Source: Dolomedes plantarius (Eukaryota; Arthropoda; Arachnida; Araneae; Dolomedidae). Taken from it: a stretch of DNA of 64,000 nt. The notes below the pieces were generated by a model, which saw only the letters and a list, made by a program, of their open reading frames with translations, was not told the origin of the DNA and ran no database searches. Positions 43,007 through 55,796 of this stretch are shown in pieces. The stretch lies in NCBI GenBank assembly GCA_907164885.2, contig OU015496.1, positions 167,426,690 through 167,490,689 of the forward strand, given 5' to 3'. Made by a program: the position numbers and the translations under genes. Positions within the stretch are counted from its first letter, which is position 1. Each line of letters begins with the position of its first letter.

Positions 43007-43620
43007 TGACAAGCACGCACTCAATTACTTATTTATTTTTATTTTTATCTCTTTAACACTAACCTTTAAATTTAAAAACGTATCATCACCATCGTCATAT
43101 ATATTATTTCTAGAAGGTGATTTTTGGTGACGATCCCTTTTTCTGCCTTCATACTTAACCTAAATCGATAAATGAGGTACCATTTTAAAGATTAAGTTCT
43201 CCTCTTCTGACGAATTGTTAATTTAGAATGACACATTGTATTGTTTGTTTAAATATTAAAGTTAAAAACTGACTTTTGGTCCTGGAGTTCTTTCCCTGGA
43301 TATGTCGATAAGGCACGGTCAAATAGTGTGTAAAAAGAGATTTTGTAATGGAAATATTACATTTCCCTCGAGTTCGTGTCATACTTAACTTTTAATGTTG
43401 TCTATAAATATGTTTTGACATGTACACATCTTGTGTTCCCCTGTTTTGTGTTGTTTCACCTCCAATATTGTGGACAAAGGTGTTTTGTAATTGGTTTTTC
43501 TATTATCCTTGCGCACCATTGTTATTTGACAAATAAGCAATGGTTGCAAACGAACCGGTTCTTTTTTCATTCTACTACAAACCAACAACCTCGCTATAAA
43601 ATTAATCGTATTTTATTCGC

Positions 43621-43648
43621 ATGCGAAATCTTCGCCCGGGCCACCTAG
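43621..43648 (+). other. Helitron-like 3' terminus
   Basis: ATCTTCGCCCGGGCCACCTAG followed by T has a GC-rich palindrome (GCCCGGGC) about 10 bp before the CTAG end. The 5' border is not identified. Confidence 0.4.
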
Positions 43649-43649
43649 T

Positions 43650-46200
43650 TTTAAATTACTAAAAACTGATTAAATCTGTCACGTATGACTGAAAGAGATG
43701 TAAAATAAATTTATTTTTAAAAGAGTGGAACCGATTGCCAACTTTATTATAAACATCTAGAAAATTAATAAACTTTAAAAGATTTCATAAATTTATATTT
43801 GCAGCATAAAAGGACGGGTCAGACGTAATGACCGAACACATGAAATACCGAGAGAGAGTTTTTATTTTTAGGTTGTTAACCCCAAGTCTTTATCACAGAT
43901 TTCTGCTTGCAGCCTCACTTACTAAACATCCGATTACAACACAGGTCCTGCCAGGCTTTCCATATAAGCAAAACGTTTATATGTTCTTGACCAGTACAAA
44001 TAACATAAATAAAATCTGCTCTCCTACAGCTTCGTCAGGGAAATGCAGCTCCGACGTTCTTCTCCACTTTAACTCCTATTAAACAGTTTCTTGCTCATCC
44101 CATATGTCAAGTAATTGGGTCGACTGGCAGCTGTCTTTCTGTCAGGCTGTGGAAACCAGAAAACCTCCGACAGGAGTCTGGAAGAAAATTAGCAGACAAT
44201 TAGCAAGACAGTGAGACGGAACGTGACTTTCGGAGACAGAGAAAGTTTTCTATTTTCAAATAAAAGGATAAGATTCACTATCCGACATTTTGTTTCTCAG
44301 GGACGAGAGTTTTATCTTTAAAAGGTTGGTTTAATTACTGAAATGTAGCATAAAAGCGGAAAAAAAAAGTTCAGAGAAGATGGGATGCACATACTGAGAC
44401 ATTTTGATGTTACGTAAAGGCGAAAAGGGCAGTAATTTGCTGACTCGGAGTTTAGGGCTCCCTGGTCTCTCTCTGTTAGGTGGGAAAAAATGTGAAGATC
44501 GTGAAAGAGAATCACATGACATGACCTAATGACTTTATGGTTAGTACTTCTGACGGAAAAACAGGTGATCAGGTTTTGCTTCTGGAGCCGGTCTAGATGT
44601 TGGAAAGGGAATTATATAAAGCGAATGAGATTGTTTGGCAGAGATATAATGCTATAATGTGCTGGTACTTAGTGTAAATTTTTAAACAACCATCACACAC
44701 GTGGAAATCAAAAGCAGGATTGCTCAGACGTGACTATTCCCGAATAGCAAAGCCAAAGTCCTTTCATTTCTTGCACACCACTCGATAAATTTTGTTCGAC
44801 TGAGAATTTTTAAAGTTAGAATGTGTGAGTGTGCATGCTATTGTCTTTCATTTTTTCTAATTAATTTACACCTTTTTTGCAATAAGTTTAATAAGTTGTA
44901 ATATTTTCATCTAATACTTTAGATTTAACAACTCGGGGGAGAGTTAGCACTCTGAAAGAAAAGCATAAATACCCGATAAAACAACAGAACTAGTTTCGAA
45001 ATCATTTGTTTTTCTTCTTCCTATGTATTTTATGTAAATAAGAGTTTGAAAAAAATCTACAAATGCATGAGATTTTTTAGCGCAGTTTTGAGAGTAGAAG
45101 CATCGAGTACGGCATATACCTACAGATTTATACTACTCCTGATTCTACAATGCGTCTGGGGCACTATACTCCTATATTTGCACTCCCGAGGTTATAGACC
45201 TTTATCTTAAAGGCCTGTAAGGCCAACAAAATATGTCGGGATACGTCTATTTTCAGTATTTGTAGTAAGTTTAAACAAATTGAAATTGCAATGCCAGTCA
45301 AAGACATTTTTTCTGCAACACATGGGAGAAATCACTTTTTAATGTTAACCTTTTAGAATAAATATGCTTTTCGAATTACAAAAAATATTATGGTTATTGT
45401 ATAATCCAAGGCAACTTTTTTTATTCTTTGAAATACATTAGGAAAATTCTAAGTTACGGGATGGATAAGAGTTTTTACTGGCTTGTGACGGTGATTAAGA
45501 ATTAACTTACTGCTTATACATAAGTTCCTTTTTATTTGAGAGTTTGGTGTCTTGGAATGAATGAACATTCTGGATAAAATTTTCATGCCAGTACAACTGG
45601 CAGTCCGAAATCGCGGGGCGAATGTAAAAGACAGTACAGCTGGCATTCTGAGTTCACGGAATGATTGTCAATACATGTGACATTTGTGACAGTGATTTGA
45701 ATTTGATTATATAATTTGATTTTTAATTAATCAGTGAATTGATTAGATAGTGGTTAGTACTTGAAACAACAGATAGTGATTACTCAAATGTACCATTACA
45801 AATCAATTTTTTAAACAATAACACAATACATATACTTATACAATTCATATTACTCATTAGTGAATTGCTACTCCAGTTTCATATTAATCAGTTACCTACT
45901 CTTTCTAATATTATCATTTAACTACTCAAAGATTCTTAATTGATAATCATACATATACACAGATGCATTTCCTGATATCTCAGGTATTGAACAATATTCT
46001 AATCACTACTGTACTAAACAACAAATATTATGCGATAGATATCTATGGCCAAATAAGTGAATATTTATTGTAAATTATCTATTAGCATTACTCTCCTATC
46101 ATCTATCGTTATCAGTGAGCATTGAACAATTAATTTACCAAAGATCTGAAACTTTCCTACCTGCAATCCCTTCACTCGCTTGTACAGTTGGCAGGCGCTT
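43650..46200. other. Intergenic, no gene recognised
   Basis: Short frames (43828-44082, 44318-44522, 45449-45646) lack motifs or splice support. Confidence 0.4.
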
Positions 46201-46261
46201 TCATCACAATAGGTTTCTCCTCTTGAAATTAGAGGGGGGGGGGGGGTTGGAGAAGTGCGCA

Positions 46262-46560
46262 TCACCGTGATTGGTTAGCGGGTGAACGGGATCTGTACTC
46301 GTAGCTGATGTGGGACTCACGACGAGAGGTGGCTGAAGGTCTCTTGTTCGATTCCCCGGTGAACTGGAGGGTGTTCTTCCTAGGGCTAATGGTCTGGTCA
46401 CCGCGTCTTGACCTCGGATTACATCGGCGGGCTTCCATCGGTCGCTCGGCAGTCGGAACGGGGTTCTTCCGGTCACTGGATACTCAAACAGGCCAGCATC
46501 AATCGACTGGCGATTCTCAAATCAACACAGGGGGCTTGCATCTGCTTCTTCCACATTAGT
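46262..46560 (+). mobile_element. tRNA-derived SINE-like repeat, second family
   Basis: 46275-46360 has an A-box-like TGATTGGTTAGCGGG and B box TTGTTCGATTCCCC in tRNA-like spacing, followed by a GC-rich body to about 46560. The reverse-strand frame (GNRTRDLQPPL) is the spurious translation often seen from such B boxes. It is preceded by a G-run at 46232. Confidence 0.55.
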
Positions 46561-47536
46561 TCAGGCTTTTCGCTGGTAGTGCTATCTATGATTCAAAACT
46601 ATTTTCTTGAGGGCTCATCATCATTTATTTTCTCATACGCTAATTCGAGGGCTTGCATCTCTATCAGGATACGCCGACTACTGCCTTCTCTCAAGTGACT
46701 TTCTATCTCAGCCTCAGTCTATCAGTGACTCTGCAGCTCTGCTCTTCTTCATTACTAATTATCGGGCTAACATACCCATAATGCCATCTCAACTGCGGCT
46801 TATTCCGCTTCTAATTCTGACTATGTCTCTTGACGTTTCAGCTCAATCTGATCTTTCTATATCTTTTTTCACTCCGAGCTAAACTTCAATCCTTTTTAGT
46901 CAGGGCTTCCATTGGTGGCTATCTCCTGACCAATGGGCCAACCTGGGCCTATATTATTGGCTGCCCATATATTTCCCAACTTTTCCTTGCCTAATCTAAC
47001 TTGAAGGGGTGCGCCCCTGATTCTTTCGACCCCCTATCTCTGGGCTCCTCCAACTTTTCCGATTCTCACGCCTGGTTTCGACCTCCTGCTGTTATCCCAA
47101 TGAAGTTAACCTCGTAAACTGCTTATCTCGCTTCTCTATCTTTAACTTAGCCCCCTCTTCGCTTCCAATTTTCACTTTCCCAGTTCATTATCTCCAGCTG
47201 GTGACCATCTACTGTCCATATTTTTTTACTTGTCATCGCTCGTCTTCAGTTACAGCTAATCAGTTCGTTAACTCCAGTTGGTAACCACTTACTGCCCATT
47301 CTTGAATATTTTCTTCTCCTATTACTTTCGGCTATCTTTGTATCTTATCCTATTTGCAAGATTCCTGTCGCTCAAACTGCGACAACATTCCGCATGCAGA
47401 ATATTAAAGACTCCTAATGAATGTTTCTTTTTAAAAATGATTTCATATCACCGAGGACAATTTTTTTAATCCAAGGCCAGACTAGTTTTTTCAACACGAG
47501 TCTCTGTCTTGCAGCCCAAAAAAGTATCAAGGTTTT

Positions 47537-47745
47537 TAAAAAAAGTTAATATCAGAATCTGTAGCAATATTAGCCACAACGTCATCGAGGTCAGGGCAAC
47601 TATTGAAATAGGTTCCTATTATATCGGAGAGGCCCCACAAAGGGCAAGTTCGAGAATCTGCGAGGCCGATTCCGTTCAAATGTTTTTTCGGGTAGTTGTG
47701 GCCAGTGCGGGCAAGAAAACGATGCCAATAGCTCTTGGTAAGACC
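47537..47745 (-). pseudogene. LINE ORF2 C-terminal scrap
   Basis: Minus-strand coding YWHRFLARTGHN, KHLNGIGLADSRTCPLWGL and NSCPDLDDVVANIATDSD ends in a stop at about 47537. It resembles the zinc-finger tail after RNase H in I/R1/Jockey LINEs (TGH...CPLC...H...CP). One expected Cys is Trp. No other part of the LINE is nearby. Confidence 0.6.
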
Positions 47746-47759
47746 CGGGTAAATGGGAC

Positions 47760-49035
47760 GTTAAAAAAGGAGCTGCAGTATTTTTCTTTGATTAATTTTT
47801 GATTAAGTCTGCATAGCTTGATTTTTGTCTGCATTATTCTTTTGACTGTCTGGCAATCAACGGGCGTCGTCGGCTGGAGCTGTGAGCCAGACTAAACGAA
47901 GTCATCCGGTAAGTCATTGCCTTAAATATCAAAATGATTGGGAATATACTGAGTGCGATACGTAGACCACTATCTATAATTGAATGGATTGCAGTCTGGA
48001 ATTTCAAAAAAGATTTCAAATTGCTGATAGAAACGGATGTAACGGCTTTGATCTTAGCCTGAGAATCAATAAATATGATTGCCTTCTTTCATTTCTCTCC
48101 TACTTGGGGATACTCATAAAGTATTACCTTCTTCGTAGTATTATAAAACATTTCCATTTCTTCTTTTATGCCAGAATGTAATCTTACTTTTATTTCGATT
48201 TCCGCTATGGTTTATATCTTAAATATTCGAAGCATCTAACAAAGATGGAGGGATTTAAAATTTTTTCCTTTCTCGGCTTTCGTGGATTTTGAAGGAAAAA
48301 AAATTCCGAAACTCGTAACAAATTCTGTTGCTTTATCATTTAACATTTCAATACGATATGTGCTTTGATACAAAGAAATGTAGATTAATGAAAGAATCAT
48401 TTTTTAAACGCTTATTCATTGCGATAAACCGCAGGCCTTTTTAATGGACGAATTCTAATGTTGAATTATTCTAAGTGAGAGAAATAAGATTTAAGTAAGC
48501 TTAGAAACCTGAAAGCTGAAATTCTCTAATATTTCAAAAATAATTTTCTAAAGTTCAAAATCTCTCTATTTCTAATCGCATTAAATATGAATAATTATAA
48601 ATTCTTCCGAATATTTTTGCGAAAACGACTTTTTTGACAGGAAATTTCCTGAAATTTTCTCCGCATCCCCAAGGAAGGGTATTACTTTTACATTTCTCAT
48701 TATTTATTACTTAGCTGCAAAATAAATTCTGGTCTAGCGAGTAAAGGGAAAAAATGAGCATTTGGAACATTACTTTCTTACGATTCATAATTTACTCTAA
48801 GTTCCTAAAAGTGATATTTTTATAGCAAGCATTCATTACTCCCGGGAATTTGTTGAATTCAGATTTAAAAAAAAATGGTAGAAATTTATGCATTGAATTA
48901 AAGCGAATTGGATCAATTGCAGATATATCTTAATTTGTATGTAATGTTCAAAGCATTTTCTTTCACATTTTCAAGTTTTAAAGAGCCCATTTTGATTTGT
49001 TTTAATTAGTGCAAGCAATATTTTCTGAAAATTAA
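47760..49035. other. AT-rich intergenic
   Basis: Nothing supported. Confidence 0.4.
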
Positions 49036-49597
49036 TCCTATAGAGCATGAGTTCCCAACCTGTGGGTCTAGACCTACAAGTGGGTCGCGATGTGCTTTCT
49101 TGGGGGTCACCACAGTTTTATTCAATTAAAATAACTTTTTAGAGAATTTTATTGAAAAAAATTGTCAGTATTTATTTATCATGAGACGGTAGGGCAGGGA
49201 TGTTTTCAAAGGAAAAATTCTCGTTCAAAGTGCAAAATGAGTTCGGTAGAAATCTACCGCCTTCATTTGGTGGTAAATGGAATATCGCGGTTACTTATTA
49301 CGAACAGTACACAAATTTCAAAGGTCAGTTTGTCTTAAAAATTTTTCTATTCTTTTAGTCATCACTATTGTAGTTTCCTCTTCGGAATTAAGCAAGTAAG
49401 AGCTTTTTTTAAAAATTTTTATTGTTATACAATCGTGAATTAATACAGTTGAGGTCTTATTTTTCTTCAGGTTCTGTTCTTGCTTTTACACATCTTTGAC
49501 CGAAGGATGAATATCTCCATGTTCTCTATTTCTTACAAATTTCATTTTCATTAAATTAAACATTTAAAAAAAATTTAATTATGGAAAATGCATTTTA

Positions 49598-49980
49598 AGG
49601 CTGCTGTCTAGAAAAATTTTCCAAGCATTCCCGACTTAATTCAAAGATTATTTTCAAAAATTGTACTCCGTAATAGAGAAAGAAATTTTACACCTTGGTA
49701 CATTTTTTGTTTTTTACAATATTGCAAAAATATTTTTAAATTTAAGTTATTCGGGAGAGAAATCTGGTATAAAGTGTTTTAAATGGTCCTAAATTCCTTT
49801 GATGGATGAAATTTATAAAATGAATCCTGTTGCAAGGTGTAGAAAGTTCCGGCTATCTCAAAATACCATTTTTATTTGATTATCAGAAGTTATGAAGCTG
49901 TAAAAAGTAGACAAATTTTCTCCATAGGTTAACATTGAGGTGAGCGAATCCAATAGGGTTAATACACAGCAGTCTTAATG
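49598..49980. mobile_element. MITE copy 2, nested in the hAT element
   Basis: Ends TTAAGGCTGCTGT and ACACAGCAGTCTTAA are inverted. The interior matches 22180-22545. Compared with copy 1 about 50 bp just inside the left end are missing. Confidence 0.7.
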
Positions 49981-50100
49981 TTCATTCTATATGTTGCAAA
50001 TATGGCTTGCTTGTTCCGAAATTAGGCAAATAGCCCGCCTCATAGAAACCAACGTAACTCAAGTACACTAATTAGTCGACTCGCGCTAAAGGCATTTACG

Positions 50101-50137
50101 ACACACACACACACACACACACACAAAAAAAAAAAAA
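50101..50137. repeat. (AC)n followed by poly(A)
   Basis: ACACAC run then A-run inside the hAT-like element. Confidence 0.95.
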
Positions 50138-52400
50138 CATACATCCAGTGAGTTACGTATTTATTTGACATTTTCCTGCAGTACAATGCGGATTTCAACA
50201 CAGCCTCAGAACTCTGAAGACAAACTTATACATAAGCTAGAACAACCTAACCGTTGTCAACTCAAGTACACTAATTAGTCGTTCCTAAGTATAAAATATT
50301 AAAAAATCAATACGTAGACTCTGTCTACGGCAAAAAACATTTTAAAATTTTTAAAAAAATTGATACTTGGATAGTGGAAACATTACTCAAGGTAAAAAAT
50401 ATTTTCTATACTAACACCTTTTTCACTTTTATTTTTAACTTTATTCTTTTGCTATCCTTAAACTTTCTCTGGTCGCAGAAATTTGGAGATCTTACCACTT
50501 CACATTATACTCTATTTTTTATACTAACAACTCCACAGTCAAATTTAATTATGGCAAGCTCCTGTAAAAACCAAAGATATTTTTTAGAAGTAGAGGGAAC
50601 AAGTTCCCAGGAACTTCTACACAGACTGTTGCTGTTGCCGTTGCCAAGAAACAAACAGAAAAAAAGTTACAAATCATGGAAACAAGACATTATTATGCAA
50701 ATTAAGAAATGAAGTAATATATCCAAACACTAATATTTTTAAAAGTTGGTTTAGATACTAATTTAGTATTATTAACTGCAAACCGCCGTATTTTGTAACC
50801 CGTAGTGATTGGTTGGGGAAGTGGCTATTCTCAATATTTTATGTATATAATGCGTACCTTAAAGATGTAGTGTGTGTGCTTTTCCTATGTTAGACTTTAT
50901 ATTAAACCTTGTATTTTTTTGGTAATGTGGTGTTTAAAATAAATAAACCATTTTTATATTAAAGAAGATTTTTGTATTCTTTTTTCTTCTTTATATTAAG
51001 CTGTACAAATCTCTTCATAGACCGCTAATAGATACTGGATAATGAGTCATTTCATATCCGGCCGAACACCATATAAGATCTTTTTAATGAAAATATGAAA
51101 GAAGGGCCTCAGGATGCGTGGAATTCACCGAAGGGGGTTGAGAATCGAAAAAGGTTGGGAAATACTGCTATACAGTTTATGCTCTTAAAAAAAAGGGGAT
51201 GTTGAAAACCATCAGTACTGTCATTACACGGAACAATAATGAAAATTTAGTACAAAAACATTACTCGAGAAATGCTTTTATTTTTCAAGATGACTTTTTA
51301 CCCCAGGGCTGTCCAAAAGCTATAGTGATATATGCCTCATTTTTGACTTGAGCATCCTAAAAAAATATTTTGTGAAGCAGAAATCCGTAAGTGAAAAAAC
51401 TGTTTATTCCGAAGACGAAATGCAAGCTTTTTGTTTCTTAGAGGAATTGTTTTTCTCAGAAATTTCTTTTGCTCGGTGACTTGACTAAAATATCTTATAA
51501 AGACAATATTTGAGTTTCTTCTGTGTTCTTCATTTACAATTAAGTGTTTATGAAGACGATGTTTAATTTGAGTTTTCCCAGATCGATATTTTAACAAAGA
51601 CTTTTTGTAGAGAGGATTTTTTGAGTCTATAGGCTCGTAATTTCAATAAAATTTTTTAACTTGAATGTTTTTATGGGTTACTTCTAGATATTTTAATCAC
51701 AAATTGCGAACACGAACAGTTTTTAATTTGAATTTTACCTTTGATTTCCATGGTAACTCTTAACAATTTTATTTGAACGGTTTTTAAGTTAATCATGCCG
51801 GACATTACAGTTCTTAAACTTCTATTTAAAAGGATTTTTAACTGACACATTTCATGGAGGTAAATTATTATATAAATTTTAATTTTTGCTGTTCGAAATT
51901 TTAATGATAGTGCAAACAGTTTTTAACACGAATTTCCCTTTAAATTTTCGTATTACTTTTCGTATTATTTTTATCTATCTCTGTTGGATTATTTATTTCA
52001 CTTTAAACTTATAGTTTTGGGGAAAACGGATTTTGGATTACAGTTTCTTCTAGTAAACTTTCATTTTTAAACATTTTTGGGCAATCAATTTTTAAACGAG
52101 TTTTTCCTCCCTTCGGCATCTCAACCATAATGTTTTCTTCCAGAACTAAGTAGTCAACGCTTTTGATGATGAATTTTCAGCTTTACTCAAAAGGATTATC
52201 TATCTTAATCATATGACGATTAAAGATTCCTACTGGTTCGAAAACCAGATCTCTAAACACCTGTTACATAGAACTGGTCGTACTTACGTAAGAGGAGGAC
52301 ACTTCTAAAGTTTTACTGTACGCATTTGCAACATTTGAATTTTGAAACAGTTCCTAACTGCTCTGGGAATTTTTATTTTATTTTATTTATGCATTTTCAT

Positions 52401-52682
52401 CATTTTTTTTACTATGTCCGGAACATCTCCAGATCAGGTCCATAAACGACAGCGGGTAGAGAAATGCGATTCCGGCCACCACAATTTTGACCGAGCACCC
52501 CAGGGGCGGCATCTGGGGGAATTGTACCTTTTCCCACTCTCTCTGACCTCATAAAAAGGCTTTACGGCCTACATATTTAACATGCCCACATCCGAAGGTA
52601 TTTAATACCATTCATCGGGATCTGAACCGATCATCCCCAGTTAAAAGCTCAACAAGGTACCACAAAGCTACCTCGTGCCTTG
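52401..52682 (-). mobile_element. tRNA-derived SINE, copy 2
   Basis: The reverse complement of the family at 5595-5817. Head GAGGTAGCTTTGTGGTA, B box GGTTCAGATCCCG, shared body words GTGGGCATGTTAAAT and TATGAGGTCAGAG. An A-rich tail lies at 52402-52412. This copy extends beyond copy 1 at the 3' side. Confidence 0.75.
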
Positions 52683-53026
52683 TGAATATTATGCATGCTA
52701 TCAATGCTTATTACCTCTTTATGAATACGCTTAATTTTTTCCCATTTTGGCAGACTGACAGGTTGAGTGACTAACTGCTAAATTAATTAACTATGAATGT
52801 GCTAGTTACTAATCAACAGGTTGATGGCCCCATGATTTCAAAATAAAAGGTTTTAAAATGAAAAGAATTTCAAAACTTAAAATTTTTACGAAGACTTATA
52901 TTACAGGGTGTTTTAAAAAGAATCACCCGATTTGAAATGAGTATATTATGAAATATATTGAACATAGAAACTTAAAATTAATTTTATATTACATGGCTAA
53001 TCATAAAGTTTTTTTGCAAAACCAAA

Positions 53027-53212
53027 TTAAACGTGCTTAATATGCCCACCTTTGGATGCACGACATATGTCTATACGGTAGGTAAATTCGTTCCAAACTT
53101 TTGCGAACATGTCTGTATATACTGCTTCCACGGCTGTTATGCGTACACAGACAACCTGTGTCTTGGAATTGTTTATAGCATCACCTAATGCTCTGAGAGG
53201 TAGGAACTTCAA
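53027..53212 (-). pseudogene. Transposase C-terminal end
   Basis: VWNEFTYRIDICRASKGGHI followed closely by a stop resembles the (EF-YR-DVCR-x-NGAHIEHL) terminus of mariner-related arthropod transposases. The catalytic core is absent. Confidence 0.6.
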
Positions 53213-53290
53213 TCTACCAGGGTTTTGTCAACGAAAATCACGCTGAACAGTTGTTACGGACTCGCACTTCACAAAGCGTAGAATATAAAA

Positions 53291-53835
53291 TGATTTCTGT
53301 TGTTCAGTTGCTATTTTTTACAAACACTGAAGAGGCTGGCGAAGGAAGAGCGTTAGCCCTACTTGTCGGCAACTGTGGGAAACTCGAGATTTCCCTCTTT
53401 CTGCCTATATATTATTCGATCAAAATGGATTAAAAGATGAACAGTTATGATTTTTTTTAATCGGATGATTCTTTGATTTCTGTTGTGCAATTTTTATAAA
53501 CACTGAAGTGGCGGGCGAAGGAAGAGCGTTAGCCCTACTTGTCGGCAACTGTGGAAAACTCGAGATTTCCCTCTTTCTGCCTATATATTATTCGATCAAA
53601 ACGGATTAAAAGATGAATAGTTATGATTTTTTAAAATCGGATGATTCTTTGATTTCTGTTGTGCAATTGCCATTTTTATAAACACTGAAGTGGCGGGCGA
53701 AGGAAGAGAGTTAGCCCTACTTGTTGGCAACTGGGGGAAATTCGAGATTTCCCTCTTTCTGCCTATACATTATTCGATCAAAACGGATTAAAAGATGAAT
53801 AGTTATGATTTTTTTTAAATCGGATGATACTTTTG
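53291..53835. repeat. Tandem array, three copies of a 176-183 bp unit
   Basis: Units begin TGATTTCTGTTG near 53291, 53474 and 53650 and share GAAGGAAGAG, TTAGCCCTACTTGT and GAGATTTCCCTCTTTCTGCC. Small indels account for the period change. Confidence 0.93.
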
Positions 53836-54597
53836 AAACACCTTGTTCAAGTATATTGTTTTTACAGGCTAGCTACCAAAATATTAAGTATATCCCAGTG
53901 AGGGAGTGAAAGTCCATACTCTTTCTCATTTCATAATTCCTCAGTGCTATGGATGGCTGTTCAGATTTGCATATTATTTTGATCTTTGAATGGTTTCTAA
54001 TTAAATTCGGAATATTCTCAAAAGAACTCCTGACGGCAAGCGAAATTAATTCATATTTTCTTTTCACGCAAAATATCGATTACAATTTTTAATATTTACC
54101 ATTATGTAACATATCAAGTAACAAATAACTTTTAAACTCACGCCTTAAATGAAGCACTTCGAAAAGTAACTTGATTATTTGAAAGCGTTCGTTTCTGAGG
54201 GATACTTAAAAAAATGTGTGCCTAAGATAGAGGAAAATTTAAAAATTTAACGCTCCTCAGGGATTTTGACTTCAAAGGCATAAAAACTATTTCATGTTAT
54301 ACTTTAACATTTATCTATGAATTTATAGATGAATCGAAACTGTTAGTGTTTTTTCTTTCGAAAAAAATTAATGTCTCGTCCCGAATTCTGTTTCAGTCTG
54401 CATGGCAGCTAAGAGAGATTTAAAAAAATTAAAAGTTCCGTAAAAACTTATCAAGGGAAAATTTCAGTGTTCAATGTGTAATGCAACATTTTCGCTTCTT
54501 CTTTTCCACAGAGAAATAAACTAATTTTTAGAAACCTCTTTTAGCAGCAGAATGCCGGAAATGCATTATAAATTAAAGAATTTTTAATAAAATTCTA

Positions 54598-54599
<2 letters not shown>

Positions 54600-54656
<57 letters not shown>
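54600..54656. repeat. (AT)n microsatellite
   Basis: Uninterrupted AT run ending at a Helitron-like CTAG (54661-54664; minus strand ...GGGTTACCTTCTAG followed by T). Confidence 0.95.
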
Positions 54657-54661
<5 letters not shown>

Positions 54662-54968
54662 TAGAAGGTAACCCGTCATTTTGACGTGTAAGAATTATAA
54701 AAATCAGAAAAATTAAGTATTATCTTAGCTGTTTCTCCGAAATACCATAGAAAAGAAATTTTGATGTTGAAATTTTTTTAATACAGTCAAAGCTTCTTAG
54801 AAATTTAAAAAAAGGGATGGGGAAATATCTTTCATAGATTTATTTTTATTTTATTGCTGAGGGTATTAAAGAGAAGTCAAGAATGTTGCATGGATTTCTT
54901 ATCAAGCTTCACTAAGGAATAGGGATATTGACTGTAGAAATGGAGGGCTTTAACAACTTATTAATAAG

Positions 54969-55500
54969 TCCTTAAATTACATTCAAACAGTGAGTAGATT
55001 TGTCACCAAAAACCTAAAATGTTCTAATAATTTCTGAAAATTAATTGGAGTACCATTAGCAGCATTGAAAAACTTCATTAGTTATTTGATGTTTTAGATT
55101 AATGTCACTTGGTGTTAAATTCATTCTTAGTAAAATTACATTATCTCCCCAGTTGCATTCAGAAACTATTTCTGCAGTGGTGAAGTTAGCATTAAGCCGA
55201 GTGACCATTAGGCGAGTGCTTTTGCAAAGTCCTTTTTTTGATTTCGAAGCAACTTCATTATAGCCCTTTTTTTAAGCATGTTTCAAAGTCCTCCTCTTCT
55301 TCTTTTTTTTTTGAATTTCGAAGCAACTTCATTATAGCCCTTTTATTAAGCATGTTGCAAACTCCTTGTGTTCTAATAATTTCTTTAAATTAATTAAATT
55401 TAGAAAGTCCTTAAATTACATTCAAACAGTGAGTAGATTTGTCACCAAAAACCTAAAATGTTCTAATAATTTCTGCAAATTAATTGGAGTAGCATTGGAG
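54969..55500. repeat. Direct duplications
   Basis: About 90 bp starting AAGTCCTTAAATTACATTCA near 54969 recurs almost exactly near 55407. Between them a roughly 75 bp unit (TTTCGAAGCAACTTCATTAT...AAGCATGTT) is tandemly repeated at 55241-55365. Confidence 0.85.
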
Positions 55501-55523
55501 TAGAAGGAGTGACTTAAGGAAAT

Positions 55524-55667
55524 TAAGGGCGGCTCCAAAGGGGGGGGGGGCAATAGGGGCAATTGTCCCCCCCAAAAAAAGCCTGGCGTATTTTTTTTTC
55601 ATAGCCTAAAATTATATAATCGTAGACCTAATACTAAATAAGTTTAAATTTAAAATGAGAGGATGTT

Positions 55668-55745
<78 letters not shown>

Positions 55746-55796
55746 CCCTAAGAGCCGACCCCCCCCTCCCCAATCTCTGGCCTGGAGCCGCCACTG
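55524..55796. mobile_element. hAT-type MITE carrying an AT microsatellite
   Basis: Left end TAAGGGCGGCTCCA and right end TGGAGCCGCCACTG are imperfect inverted repeats with G-run/C-run tracts just inside. Flanking 8-mers are AAGGAAAT and GGGGAAAT (6 of 8). An AT run fills 55672-55744. Confidence 0.6.

Larger units (their letters stand above)
49046..51167. mobile_element. hAT-like non-autonomous element, 2.1 kb
   Basis: Left end CATGAGTTCCCAACCTG and right end AGGTTGGGAAATACTG are imperfect inverted repeats. The flanking 8 bp are CTATAGAG (49038-49045) and CTATACAG (51168-51175), 7 of 8 identical. No transposase was found; the frame at 50374-50712 has no hAT motif. It contains a nested MITE (49598-49980) and a 22 bp direct repeat, ACTCAAGTACACTAATTAGTCG, near 50056 and 50260. 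Confidence 0.7.
52904..53845 (-). mobile_element. Deleted mariner-superfamily element with internal tandem array
   Basis: Inverted ends CAGGGTGTTTTAAAAAGAAT and CAAGGTGTTTCAAAAGTAT share the next bases (CATCCGATTT-like). Only the transposase C-terminus remains (minus, about 53212-53027). The rest is a three-copy array that includes part of the end sequence. Confidence 0.7.

Noticed and set aside
46204..46476. Minus frame with GNRTRDLQPPL
   Set aside because: Typical spurious translation of a tRNA-like B box in a SINE.
50374..50712. 112-codon frame inside the hAT-like element as transposase
   Set aside because: No hAT motif, low-complexity hydrophobic start, and AT-rich composition.
51303..51330. 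CAGGGCTGTCCAAAAGC as another hAT terminus
   Set aside because: Looks like an hAT end, but no partner end or 8 bp duplication was found.
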